Source: JAPPLG01 sp965199935
Lineage (GTDB): Bacteria; Bdellovibrionota; Bdellovibrionia; Bdellovibrionales; UBA1609
Direction: 5' to 3'
Assembly (NCBI GenBank): GCA_965199935.1
Contig: CBDATD010000001.1
Span: forward strand, 496,001 to 560,000
DNA: 64,000 nt
A model generated the notes under the pieces. That model did no database searches, was not told the origin of the DNA, and worked only from the letters and a program-made list of their open reading frames with translations. Shown here piece by piece: positions 18,014-26,662 of this stretch. Made by a program: the position numbers and the translations under genes. The stretch's first letter is position 1; each line of letters starts with the position of its first letter.

Positions 18014-20407
18014 TTAAGCAACAGACAGATTGGCAATGGATTTTTCTTTATAAGGAGAAGGGGCCAAGGCGTGTTCAAATACTTCATCTAAATTTTCGAC
18101 AAATATAAATTCTATATTTTCTTTCAGCTCTTTTAAAGTTAAATCCACTTCGCCGTTTTCTTCATCTTCCAAATCATGCTGGTTATTTTTGGGAAGAATC
18201 ATATGTTTAATGCCATGGCTGAGAGCGGCTAAGGCTTTTTCCTTGACTCCTCCCACCGGCAGAACCTGCCCCTGAAGACCGATCTCACCTGTCATAGCAA
18301 TATCCCGGCGGACAGGAGTTCCTGTAATCAGTGAAATTAAAGAAGTGGCAAGCGTCACCCCAGCAGAAGGACCGTCTTTTGGAACTGCACCCGCAGGCAA
18401 ATGTATATGCACTTCATTAGATCTAAACCAAGAAGGAGGGATGCCCAAACGCTCTGAATAAGAGCGAACATAGGAAAAGGCCGCCTTCGCAGACTCTTCC
18501 ATCACTTTGCCCAGCTGGCCCGTGAGAGTAAACCCTCCCTTACCAGACAATTTGATGGATTCAACATATAAAATTTCACCTCCGACCTGCGTCCAAGCTA
18601 AACCCGTTGCAATGCCCACTTTATCCTCTTTTAATTGATCCTCTTTGAAAAACTTGGGTCTTCCCAACAGCGATTTGATGATCTCCGGTGTCACCACTGT
18701 AGCGTTTTTCTCACCCATAACAATCTTCTTAGCTATCTTTCTGCAAAGAGAGCTTATTTCACGTGTTAAATTTCTCAAACCCGCTTCTTTTGTATAGTGG
18801 CTGATTAAAAATTCAAGCCCTTTTCCGGTAAAAGATAAAAACTTTTCTTCAACTCCTGAAGTTTCCATTTCTTTTTTAACAATATATTTCTTCGCAATTT
18901 GAAGTTTTTCATTGGGTGTATAGCCTGGGATTTGAATAGTTTCCATACGATCTCTTAAGGCCAAAGGAATATTTTCAAATACATTTGCAGTGGCAATAAA
19001 TAAAACATGGCTCAAATCAAAACTGGAATTCAAGTAATGATCTTTAAAAGAATTGTTCTGTTCAGGGTCTAAGACTTCCAGCATAGCAGCTGCCGGATCC
19101 CCTCTAAAATCGGAGCCTAATTTATCCAATTCATCCAAAACAATAATTGGATTCTTAGACTGTACTTGTTTTAAAGCTTGAATAATTTTCCCCGGCATAG
19201 CTCCCACATAAGTCCTGCGATGCCCCCGAATCTCCGCCTCATCTTTAATGCCTCCCAAAGCGACACGGGCGTATTTGCGGCCAATAGAGCCGGCGATACT
19301 CTGCCCTAGAGAAGTTTTTCCAACTCCAGGAGGACCTACGAAACATAAAATAGGAGCTTTTGCAGATTGATCTGGTTTTAAACGGCGAACAGCTAAAAAT
19401 TCTAAAATACGCTCCTTTACCTTATTCAAACCAAAATGATCTGCATCTAAAACCTTTTTTGCATTTTCCAGCTCCAAATGGTCTTCAGTAAATTTATTCC
19501 AAGGCAAAGCACACATCCAATCCAAATACCCTCGAATAATAGAAGCTTCTGAAGCTTCAGGATGCATTTTTTCTAAGCGATATAAATTTTTCTTTACCTC
19601 TTTCTCCACATCTTCAGGCATTTGCGCCTGAGCAATCTTTTCAGATAATTCTTTAATTTCTTCGGATCTGGAATCTCGGATGTCCATACGGTGAGAGGAG
19701 TGCGGCAGTTGTGGATGATCTTGTTGAGTGTTCTGACCCAGTTGTTTATGGACCATATTTTTAATGCGGTTTTGCATTTGAGAAATTTCAATTTCTTTCA
19801 CCAGGAAAGTATGAAGCAACATCATTCTTTCAATAGGATCAAATGTTTCTAATATCTTTTGCATATCCAGCACTTTAAGATTGAGATTGCCTGTAATTAA
19901 GTCTGTCAAACGGCCGGGGTCCATCACCTGATGCAAAATATTAACTAAATCCGGAGAAAAAGTTTGCTGTTCAAACTCAGAAAGCTGTTTAATGGCCTGC
20001 CTTACCTGTGCCATCAAACTCTGCGCTTTATCACTCATAACAGCGCCTTGTTCTTCAATTTTTTTAATGTGAACACTCTGACAAACATCATCTAATTCAC
20101 ACTTCTCAATAACCCCTCGACAAAGACCTTGGACTAAAATTTTCATTTTCCCATTTTTCAATTTCCTCATTCTCATCACAATAGCGGCCACACCTACTTT
20201 GTAAATGGAATCTTCCGTGATGATAGAAGTGTCGGGATCTTTTTGTGAAGTCAAAAAAACAATACGGTTGGTTTTTAAAGCTGTTTCCACAGATTTTTTT
20301 GAACTATTTCTTCCTATATACAGCGATAATAGCATATAGGGAAAAGGAGTGGTTTCTTTAATAGGCAGCAACGGCAGTGTTTTGGGGATATCTATCTTGT
20401 GATCCAT
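18014..20407 (-). CDS. lon: ATP-dependent Lon protease
   Basis: Cytoplasmic AAA+ serine protease degrading misfolded and regulatory proteins. At 797 residues it has normal bacterial Lon architecture. The N-terminal substrate-binding domain starts with TLPLLPIKETTPFPYM. The AAA+ module has GPPGVGKTS near 359 and the Walker B region IVLDELDK. The protease domain has DGPSAG (catalytic Ser near 679) and GGVKEKALAA (catalytic Lys). AAGGA lies 10 nt before ATG. An unusually polar linker (HPQLPHSSHRMDIRDSRSEE) follows the N-domain. Confidence 0.97.
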   Translation of the reverse strand: MDHKIDIPKTLPLLPIKETTPFPYMLLSLYIGRNSSKKSVETALKTNRIVFLTSQKDPDTSIITEDSIYKVGVAAIVMRMRKLKNGKMKILVQGLCRGVIEKCELDDVCQSVHIKKIEEQGAVMSDKAQSLMAQVRQAIKQLSEFEQQTFSPDLVNILHQVMDPGRLTDLITGNLNLKVLDMQKILETFDPIERMMLLHTFLVKEIEISQMQNRIKNMVHKQLGQNTQQDHPQLPHSSHRMDIRDSRSEEIKELSEKIAQAQMPEDVEKEVKKNLYRLEKMHPEASEASIIRGYLDWMCALPWNKFTEDHLELENAKKVLDADHFGLNKVKERILEFLAVRRLKPDQSAKAPILCFVGPPGVGKTSLGQSIAGSIGRKYARVALGGIKDEAEIRGHRRTYVGAMPGKIIQALKQVQSKNPIIVLDELDKLGSDFRGDPAAAMLEVLDPEQNNSFKDHYLNSSFDLSHVLFIATANVFENIPLALRDRMETIQIPGYTPNEKLQIAKKYIVKKEMETSGVEEKFLSFTGKGLEFLISHYTKEAGLRNLTREISSLCRKIAKKIVMGEKNATVVTPEIIKSLLGRPKFFKEDQLKEDKVGIATGLAWTQVGGEILYVESIKLSGKGGFTLTGQLGKVMEESAKAAFSYVRSYSERLGIPPSWFRSNEVHIHLPAGAVPKDGPSAGVTLATSLISLITGTPVRRDIAMTGEIGLQGQVLPVGGVKEKALAALSHGIKHMILPKNNQHDLEDEENGEVDLTLKELKENIEFIFVENLDEVFEHALAPSPYKEKSIANLSVA

Positions 20408-20495
20408 TGAACATCAATCCTTTCATAAAATCTTCTTGTAGAACTATTCGGAAAATATGAAAGGAGTCTTTAGACCTTCTGAGCTGAAAATATAT

Positions 20496-22427
20496 TTAAG
20501 GGTCTAGGTGAACGATTTGTTTATTCTTCACACTAAAGTTAGTAATAGGATAAATAAATTCCCGATTTTCTGATATTTTTATTCGTCCTATTGGAGAGTC
20601 TAGGTTTTTCAACTGGGCTAAAGCTGAACGTACGTCCTCTCTGGACTCTTTGCCAGACGAAATGACTTGCCTTAAGGTCAGAGCAGACTGATAAGATAAA
20701 AATTCAAACAAACCTGGATCATATTTAAACACTTCTCTAAATTTTGTGAAAAAAGAAGATTTTTTAAATTGAGGATGTGAAACAATCAAAGCATCTGCAA
20801 AAACAGCTCCTTCTATTTGCTCCTTTTTTTGTTTCAACAGTCTTTGAGAGTTCCATAAACCAGGACCCGCCAAAGTTACCCCTTCTATATTTTGAAAAGC
20901 CATATAAGGAGTAATGTGATGCAGGGTTTTTATTGAATCTGGAATAAACAGGACTGAAAAATCTACGATTGGAGCCAGCAGGTTTCTGAGCTGTTTTTGA
21001 CTTCTCTGTGGTCTTTTTTTTGAAAACCAATTTTCCAGCTGTTCCCGATATTCTTCATCTCGATCTTCAAAATAATAGGTCCCTGCCAATCTTCTCATAG
21101 GATCATTGAAATCCACCTCACCTGGTTTATACGTTTGAACCCCGACAATCTCTCCTCCTTTCTTGACAGTGTATTCCCAGAATAAATTAGTGTACCCCGT
21201 TCCAAAAGGGTCATTAGGGTACAAAACAGCAAATTTTTTGTGGCCTTCATCCATTAAAGCAGAAACCAGGCTTTGAATAATATGCCGGGCAGACACCGCA
21301 TTTTGAAATACGAAAGGTTTTTGATAGGTGAGTCCGGACTTTTGAGACAAGACAACAAGAGGAATCATAAAATCTTGAGAAAACTTTGATAAAGATTCTG
21401 CTGACTGAGACACCACTCCACCGACAACACTGATGGCCTTATGTTCAGTAATAATCTCTCTCATAGATTCTCGAATAAAATGAGCACTTCCTTTAGAATC
21501 AACAACAGCTAGTTGGAAGTCAGAGGGTTTTTCATCGTAGAGTCCTAAACCCATTTGCAGTCCGTTCAAACAGCGCACCCCAATTCTCTTGTGAGCGCCT
21601 GTCAAAGGCAGAACAGCGCCAATGGTGTTCTTACGGACTTTGGTTCGTGCGGTTAAAGCTTGAATATACTGTTGTACTTTTTCTTCCATCTGAACATTTT
21701 GATGAGTGTAATTTAACAGTTCTTTAAATTGGGAGAGAGCTTTCCCAAATTTTTTGCTTTTTACTAAATTTTGAGCTGTTTTGAAAAGAAGTAAATCATA
21801 AACTTCAGAAAAACGCTCCTCTTTCTTTAAAGACTGTGCTTCCGAATCACTAAGGTCTTGAATTATGGAAACAGCCAGCTCTCTGGCTTTTTGTTTTTTC
21901 TCTAGGGAAGAATGATGGCGGATCATCTGATTTAGGATGTACAGTTTTTCTGAGGGGTTTTTAATATTTTGAACATGAAATAACTTCCACTGTAAATACA
22001 AACTATTAAGTTGTACATTTGAAGGCTGCTCTTCCGACATTTTTCTTAATTTACCCAAAGCTTTTTGATAATCTTTCATCTTATACAAGGTTAGAGCCGC
22101 ATAAAACTGAGCCTGGGGCTGTTCAATGTTCTTTAATTCTTCTTCTTTTTTAAATAAGTCTAGAGCCTGTTTATACTGCCCCCGTTTAAATAGCATTTTT
22201 CCTTTAGATAAGAATTCACCAGAACTTTTTGTGTCTGAAAGAGCGGCCTTTTTCACAGATTTTCTTTTATTTTCAACATTTTCTTTATACTGCTGTTTAA
22301 GCAGTGTGCATGAACATAAGAGAAAGCAGGCTAAGAAGCCCGTTTGAGCAATAATTTTTGCACTTGAACGTTGAACTGTGCAACAGAAGGAGGCAGAGCC
22401 TCTCTTATTTTGAATTCTCTGAACCAT
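20496..22427 (-). CDS. TPR plus type I periplasmic-binding-fold lipoprotein, LpoA-like
   Basis: Predicted outer-membrane lipoprotein of 643 residues. A hydrophobic segment ends in the lipobox-like LLCSC (Cys near 40). TPR-like repeats follow (about 72-260: KGKMLFKRGQYKQALDLFKKEE). Then comes a periplasmic amino-acid-binding fold (about 268-640) opening with IGAVLPLTGAHKRIGVRCLNGLQMGL. This order matches LpoA-type activators of penicillin-binding proteins and relatives, so a wall-synthesis role is plausible but not shown. Its start overlaps dnaJ by 97 nt, and the first 24 residues are unlike a signal peptide, so the true start may be further in. Confidence 0.7.
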   Translation of the reverse strand: MVQRIQNKRGSASFCCTVQRSSAKIIAQTGFLACFLLCSCTLLKQQYKENVENKRKSVKKAALSDTKSSGEFLSKGKMLFKRGQYKQALDLFKKEEELKNIEQPQAQFYAALTLYKMKDYQKALGKLRKMSEEQPSNVQLNSLYLQWKLFHVQNIKNPSEKLYILNQMIRHHSSLEKKQKARELAVSIIQDLSDSEAQSLKKEERFSEVYDLLLFKTAQNLVKSKKFGKALSQFKELLNYTHQNVQMEEKVQQYIQALTARTKVRKNTIGAVLPLTGAHKRIGVRCLNGLQMGLGLYDEKPSDFQLAVVDSKGSAHFIRESMREIITEHKAISVVGGVVSQSAESLSKFSQDFMIPLVVLSQKSGLTYQKPFVFQNAVSARHIIQSLVSALMDEGHKKFAVLYPNDPFGTGYTNLFWEYTVKKGGEIVGVQTYKPGEVDFNDPMRRLAGTYYFEDRDEEYREQLENWFSKKRPQRSQKQLRNLLAPIVDFSVLFIPDSIKTLHHITPYMAFQNIEGVTLAGPGLWNSQRLLKQKKEQIEGAVFADALIVSHPQFKKSSFFTKFREVFKYDPGLFEFLSYQSALTLRQVISSGKESREDVRSALAQLKNLDSPIGRIKISENREFIYPITNFSVKNKQIVHLDP

Positions 22428-23197
22428 TTTCTATCTTCCTCAACGATGTTGGAAGGAATGTCAATACAGATTTCCAAAATGAGATCGCCTCTCCGAACTC
22501 CATCCTCTAAAAAAAGACCTTGGTTTTTCAAAATGAGCAGAGAGTTAGAGTGTGTATTGGGTCGAATTGAAATTTTCGCTCGGCCGGTTAAAGTGGGAAC
22601 ACTCATTTTCTTTCCCAAAAACGCATCACCTATGGAGATAGGAACCTGCATCACTAAATTTTTCTGATCGCATCTAAAGAGAGGATGTTTTTTAACTGCT
22701 ATTTCAATAAATAAATCTCCTTTTCGACCCCTTTTTTGATGGCTTTGTCCTATCAGCCTCAATTTTTTTCCTGACTCAATCCCTTGAGGCACTTTGATAG
22801 TTAATTGTTTCTTTTCTTTGGAGCCATTGTGAATTCTGTTGAAAGAAATTCTTTTTTCACATCCCGTATGAGCTTCTTCCAAAGTTAATTCCATTAAAAT
22901 AACGGCATCCAGAGATTCTGTTGAAGGAGCAGGCTTGGCTTTATTGGAGTGCTTTCTTTCATTGAAAGAGTGAGGTGGATCTATAGAAGTCTTTTTTCTG
23001 GATTGATCGTATTCCTTTCTTTTTTTGTCGTTAGAAAGCACATGATAGGCTTCTGCAATTTGTTTAAATTTCTCTTCAGCTGAAGCTGATTTGTTTTTAT
23101 CCGGATGAAATTGGCCCGCCAAACTGCGATAGGATTTTCGAATGGCCTGTTTGGACGAAGCAGGAGACACATTTAAAATATGATAGTAATCCTTCAT
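22331..23197 (-). CDS. DnaJ-family co-chaperone without zinc-finger domain (type II, CbpA-like)
   Basis: J-domain protein that stimulates DnaK ATPase and delivers substrates. The J domain (1-65) has the essential HPD at 31-33. A short polar linker follows instead of the Gly/Phe and CxxCxGxG zinc regions. Two beta-sandwich substrate-binding domains (about 98-260) follow, with SLDAVILMELTLEEAHTG and RRGDLILEI. At 288 residues it is the size of CbpA-type proteins. It starts on the last base of grpE (TAATG overlap), so the pair is translated together. Confidence 0.9.
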   Translation of the reverse strand: MKDYYHILNVSPASSKQAIRKSYRSLAGQFHPDKNKSASAEEKFKQIAEAYHVLSNDKKRKEYDQSRKKTSIDPPHSFNERKHSNKAKPAPSTESLDAVILMELTLEEAHTGCEKRISFNRIHNGSKEKKQLTIKVPQGIESGKKLRLIGQSHQKRGRKGDLFIEIAVKKHPLFRCDQKNLVMQVPISIGDAFLGKKMSVPTLTGRAKISIRPNTHSNSLLILKNQGLFLEDGVRRGDLILEICIDIPSNIVEEDRKWFREFKIREALPPSVAQFNVQVQKLLLKRAS

Positions 23198-23820
23198 TAT
23201 CCTTCGCTTTTCTCAGATTCTTTGTTGTCAAAATTTTTGCTCACAATGACCTGGGCCGGCTGAACCAGCCTGTCATGCAATTGGTATCCCTTTCTGCAGA
23301 TATGCAAAATTGTATTCTCCGGCTGTTCTTTATTTTCTTCGACACTCACCACTTCATGTAAATGAGGGTTAAATACCTCTCCTTTGGGGGCTATCTCTGT
23401 CACACTGTTTTGCTTTAAAATTTTGACAAATTTAGAGTGAAGCATTTCCACCCCTTTCTTAAAGTTTTCAAAATCTTTATTTTCCCATTTTTTTTCCATA
23501 GCTCGATTAAAGTCATTCAAGAAGTTTACAATCACGTCCTGCAAAAAACTAAAAGAAGAATATTTAACCGCCTGCTCCTTCTCTTTCTGAGTAATTCTTT
23601 TAAAATTAGCAAATTCAGCCTGCAGATATTGATACCTTTTTTTCGACTCTTCCAGTTCTTTTATTTTACCTGCTAACTCTTTATTTACTTTTTGAGGTTT
23701 TTTCAAAATACTTTTTTTAAGTATAGAGCTTTTGGAGTATTTTTTCCGAATACGAGGTGAAGTGCGGGGGGCATCCTGTGCGGACACAGCATCCTTTTTT
23801 GAATTTTTCTGATTTTCCAT
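23197..23820 (-). CDS. grpE: Nucleotide exchange factor for DnaK
   Basis: GrpE releases ADP from DnaK and works with DnaJ in the folding cycle. The 207-residue protein has a basic, Lys-rich N-terminal region (1-50), a long coiled coil (KIKELEESKKRYQYLQAEFANFKRIT, about 52-78) and the C-terminal beta domain with the family signature FNPHLHEVVSVEE, then ILHICRKGYQLHDRLVQPAQV. dnaK is not in this window. It overlaps the following dnaJ-type gene by 1 nt. Confidence 0.95.
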   Translation of the reverse strand: MENQKNSKKDAVSAQDAPRTSPRIRKKYSKSSILKKSILKKPQKVNKELAGKIKELEESKKRYQYLQAEFANFKRITQKEKEQAVKYSSFSFLQDVIVNFLNDFNRAMEKKWENKDFENFKKGVEMLHSKFVKILKQNSVTEIAPKGEVFNPHLHEVVSVEENKEQPENTILHICRKGYQLHDRLVQPAQVIVSKNFDNKESEKSEG

Positions 23821-24016
23821 AAATCAACCTCTGTATTTTAACCCCAGTGATCCACTTTTCGGTTTATTACTCTTCAAACATAAGCTGAGAAACAGCATGA
23901 AAATCCTCCCTTTTAGATCCGCCCGCATATCCATAAACCTGCCCTTAAGTTTTGATATTAGGACGTCTTCACATCTTATTCTAAAGAACAATGAGCTATT
24001 TTGAATAAAAAATGGT

Positions 24017-24022
24017 TATAAT
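24017..24022 (+). promoter_or_regulatory. Probable -10 hexamer upstream of the 24040 gene
   Basis: TATAAT lies 17 bp before ATG 24040 in the divergent gap with grpE. Transcription would start about 10 nt upstream of the ATG, and no Shine-Dalgarno sequence is visible in that short leader. A -35 element at normal spacing is not obvious. Confidence 0.45.
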
Positions 24023-24039
24023 GCAATTTTATACAAGTT

Positions 24040-24606
24040 ATGACAGTAGAAGCAATATTCAAATCTATTGTGCTGGAAGGTTTAAATCGGGTGCGTATTG
24101 AGGTTTCTCTGCCCGTTCAAAATTATCTCGGAAACCTGTTGTATTCCTATATCCAATCCGATCATTTATTTGAAACAGACAAAGATTCAGGCAGGAAAAA
24201 CCTCACTCCCTTGGCCCAAATTTATTTAAAAGCCCAAAAAGTGCCGCTCTCAGAAAAACTTTTTTTATTAAAACAAGTAGGAGACCGCAGTCTCTATTTA
24301 GGAGGTTTTTTTAGAGAATCTCTGAACAAACAGCTGATCAGCCCCAATTACTATTTTCACATAGGGCAGGGAGCCTATGACAGCCTGGCGGACCATCATC
24401 CAGAAGAAGAAACATTTCGAGAGCTTTCTTACCACTTTTCTGCTCTTATGGATGTCCTCTCTTACATTGCCTGCAAACACTCCATTCGAACAGACGAAGA
24501 TTTGATGAAGATTTGCGTGAAATACCTAAAAACAGGATCTAAAATTGCCGGCTTCCAACTGGAAGACCACGGCTTTTCTGTAGAAAAAGAAGATCAATCC
24601 CACTAA
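24040..24606 (+). CDS. Conserved-looking cytoplasmic protein of unknown function
   Basis: I cannot name this 188-residue protein. It has no signal peptide or membrane segment. It is mostly helical in composition, with a central segment (GDRSLYLGGFFRESLNKQLISPNYYFHIGQGAYDSL, about 80-115) that looks like a conserved core, then helices LSYHFSALMDVLSYIACK. The promoter faces away from grpE and tatA follows after 46 bp, so it may share a transcript with the Tat genes, although tatA has its own -10-like element. Function unknown. Confidence 0.7.
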   Translation: MTVEAIFKSIVLEGLNRVRIEVSLPVQNYLGNLLYSYIQSDHLFETDKDSGRKNLTPLAQIYLKAQKVPLSEKLFLLKQVGDRSLYLGGFFRESLNKQLISPNYYFHIGQGAYDSLADHHPEEETFRELSYHFSALMDVLSYIACKHSIRTDEDLMKICVKYLKTGSKIAGFQLEDHGFSVEKEDQSH

Positions 24607-24637
24607 GATTTTTTATTTGCTTTCTTTTTAGAAAACC

Positions 24638-24643
24638 TATAAT
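24638..24643 (+). promoter_or_regulatory. -10 hexamer of a probable leaderless tatA promoter
   Basis: TATAAT ends 9 bp before ATG 24653. The usual 6-8 nt from the -10 to the transcript start places the start at the ATG. No Shine-Dalgarno precedes either possible ATG (24653 or 24662). A TTTGCT at 24616-24621 could serve as a weak -35 with a 16-bp spacer. Confidence 0.5.
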
Positions 24644-24652
24644 TTGCCGCTT

Positions 24653-24877
24653 ATGTTTTCCATGGGGCTCATTGAACTTCTTCTTTTATGCGCTCTGGCC
24701 CTTATTGTTCTGGGTCCAGAGAAATTTCCAAAATTAGCCAAAGATTTTTCAGCATTTATCCACCAGCTAAGATCTGTCAAAGAGGATATTCAACGCAAAA
24801 CATCCTCTATCCAAAAATCCCCTGCTGTTTCTTCGGAACAGTCTTCTCATTCAAAAAACAAAAATGCCAAATCCTAA
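24653..24877 (+). CDS. tatA: Twin-arginine translocase TatA/TatB-type subunit
   Basis: Small single-span protein (74 residues) forming the Tat pore or part of its receptor. It has one N-terminal membrane helix (MGLIELLLLCALALIVLGPEK), the hinge GPEKFPKLAKDF, an amphipathic helix to about residue 45 and a polar tail. The GPEK(F/L)P hinge is shared by TatA and TatB; only one such gene is present here, so it may do both jobs. ATG 24653 is used; ATG 24662 is also possible. It overlaps tatC by 14 nt. Confidence 0.88.
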   Translation: MFSMGLIELLLLCALALIVLGPEKFPKLAKDFSAFIHQLRSVKEDIQRKTSSIQKSPAVSSEQSSHSKNKNAKS

Positions 24878-25595
24878 ATCTTCTATGAATTTCGTCTATC
24901 ATTTGACTGAACTGAGAGCGAGGCTGATTTCCTGTTTTATTATTTTTATTTCCGCCTTTGGTCTTTGCTGGTTTTTTAGTGAGAATATTCTTAAGTGGGC
25001 GGCTCTCCCTATATCGCCTTACTTAGAGCAAAGCCAGGGGCTCCTTATTTTCACAGCTCCTATGGATGATTTTCTGGCCCATATCCGAGCGGCTGTGTTT
25101 GGCGCTTTAGTTTTGAGCTTTCCCGCTTTTATGCTTCATATATGGAAATTTTTATCTCCAGGGCTTTATAAAAAAGAAAAAATATTTTTCATTTCACTTA
25201 ATATCATTGGCTCTCTTTTATTTTTTGCAGGTGTGTTGTTTGTTTACTTTGTCGTCTATCCTCTCTCATTCAAATTTTTGATGAATGTCGGCTCTTCTTC
25301 AGCTCTTATTTCTGTCAAAGAATATTTATCCTTTTTCATTTTTACCACTTTAATCTTTGGACTGCTCTTTGAAACCCCCCTCATTATCTTAGGACTGGTA
25401 TGGGCCGGAATTTTGACTGTGAAACAATTAAAACAAGGACGCCGTTATGCCATAGTGATTTTAGCTGTACTTTCTGCAATGGCCACTCCCCCGGATATTC
25501 TCAGCATGATCTTCCTAATGACGCCCCTTTATCTGCTTTATGAACTCGCTGTCTTTACAGCAGGATTTTTATTCCGCCCTAGGAAGCATTCTTAA
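24864..25595 (+). CDS. tatC: Twin-arginine translocase receptor subunit
   Basis: Six-span inner-membrane protein (243 residues) that recognises twin-arginine signal peptides of folded cargo. The N-terminus has the family HLTELRARL. The first periplasmic loop contains FTAPMDDFLAHIRAAVF, and the later LSFPAFMLHIWKFLSPGLYKKEK and SAMATPPDILSMIFLMTPLYLLYE segments are typical of TatC. The start overlaps tatA by 14 nt, so the two are co-translated. With tatA it forms a minimal Tat system; no cargo gene is recognisable nearby. Confidence 0.95.
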   Translation: MPNPKSSMNFVYHLTELRARLISCFIIFISAFGLCWFFSENILKWAALPISPYLEQSQGLLIFTAPMDDFLAHIRAAVFGALVLSFPAFMLHIWKFLSPGLYKKEKIFFISLNIIGSLLFFAGVLFVYFVVYPLSFKFLMNVGSSSALISVKEYLSFFIFTTLIFGLLFETPLIILGLVWAGILTVKQLKQGRRYAIVILAVLSAMATPPDILSMIFLMTPLYLLYELAVFTAGFLFRPRKHS

Positions 25596-25775
25596 TTTTT
25601 TTCATGTACAGCCGTTTCTCCCTCCTTCACAGATTTTTTCATATTTTTGCCCTTCTCACAGTATTATTTCACCTCAATTCTTTAAAGTTCAAATCGGATA
25701 TCAAAAACTGCATACAAAAAATTTATGTTTACTCTTGCTTTTCAAAAAACCGGTAGTATGCTTTTTAAGCGGGGG

Positions 25776-26105
25776 ATGCGTATGAGCTGTGCCAGATGTG
25801 TTTTTATTTTATTAATTTTCAGCTTTTCACCGGCAAATGCAGAAGTTTGTGAATCTGCCTTCCATCCCCTTGAAAGAGTCCATAAAGCGGAAGAGCTTTT
25901 AAATAAGCAGTTAAGCCCCAAACAAAAATCAGCTCTTGAACAAGCTTATCTTGCCGGTGCAGGAAAGCTGGACAAAGACGGAAAAACTCCTGCTGATCCA
26001 AACAGTTACACCCCTGCACAATTAAAAAAGAAAACAAGAATTTTAAAATGGGTTGGTTTCTCACTTGAAGAAATTCAACTGCTCATGCAAAAAAACATCA
26101 TCTAA
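25776..26105 (+). CDS. Small exported protein with a compact helical domain
   Basis: Unknown 109-residue protein. ATG 25776 follows a G-rich site (GCGGGGG) and gives a signal peptide ending in SPANA; an upstream in-frame ATG at 25725 would add 17 residues before it. The mature part (HKAEELLNKQLSPKQKSALEQAYLAG, then YTPAQLKKKTRILKWVGFSLEEIQLLMQ) looks like a small conserved helical domain. I associate this pattern with segments found before toxin domains in large secreted proteins, but that is recollection, not proof. It faces a toxin-like gene pair. Confidence 0.6.
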   Translation: MRMSCARCVFILLIFSFSPANAEVCESAFHPLERVHKAEELLNKQLSPKQKSALEQAYLAGAGKLDKDGKTPADPNSYTPAQLKKKTRILKWVGFSLEEIQLLMQKNII

Positions 26106-26179
26106 TTTAGAATCTGAAGAGTACACTCCAGAGATGCTTCCTTAACTAATAAAGTTTACACCGCCCTGAGTTAAAAGGA

Positions 26180-26662
26180 CTAACATCCGTCTGGATAAGC
26201 CAACCGCTCGTATTTTTTCACTAATTTTTCATTTCTATCAAGATACTTCCTCCCCAAATCCAAGTACCTCTTGTCTTTCTTATGTTTTCCAAATTTTCCT
26301 TCTTTTATTAGAGTCTGTAAAAGCTCCACGTTTTCTTTGGCTAAATCCTCCCATTCGTGAAAAGGGATGCATTTGTTTCCAAAATAAGCCACCTCATACA
26401 TATACTCTTGAAAGTGCCTGTAAATAGGCAACATATTATCAAAATATTTTATCCCATCAGTTTGCACCATCAGTTCTGCGGAAATCACTCCGGCTAGGCG
26501 AAATAACATGATATTTTTTTTTTCGTTCCATTTTAGATCCAATAAAGCCTCTAACAGTTTTGGACTTTGAAAAATATCCTTTCCGTTTTCCCTATAGTAA
26601 TCTCTAGATTCTTCATAATTTCTCCTTGAGTAAAGAATATCTATAAATTTTTGTAACTTCAT
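26180..26662 (-). CDS. Putative partner or immunity protein of the adjacent RES-like gene
   Basis: Unknown 160-residue protein with no signal peptide. It is rich in Tyr, Lys, Glu and Trp, with helix-forming stretches (KLLEALLDLKWNEKKNIMLFRLAGVISAEL, then WEDLAKENVELLQTLIKEGKF). Its ATG overlaps the stop of the RES-like gene by 4 nt (ATGA), so they are coupled. Toxin first and immunity second is the standard order of polymorphic-toxin modules, and acidic helical proteins are common as immunity partners. The call rests on position only; sequence family not recognised. Confidence 0.5.
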   Translation of the reverse strand: MKLQKFIDILYSRRNYEESRDYYRENGKDIFQSPKLLEALLDLKWNEKKNIMLFRLAGVISAELMVQTDGIKYFDNMLPIYRHFQEYMYEVAYFGNKCIPFHEWEDLAKENVELLQTLIKEGKFGKHKKDKRYLDLGRKYLDRNEKLVKKYERLAYPDGC

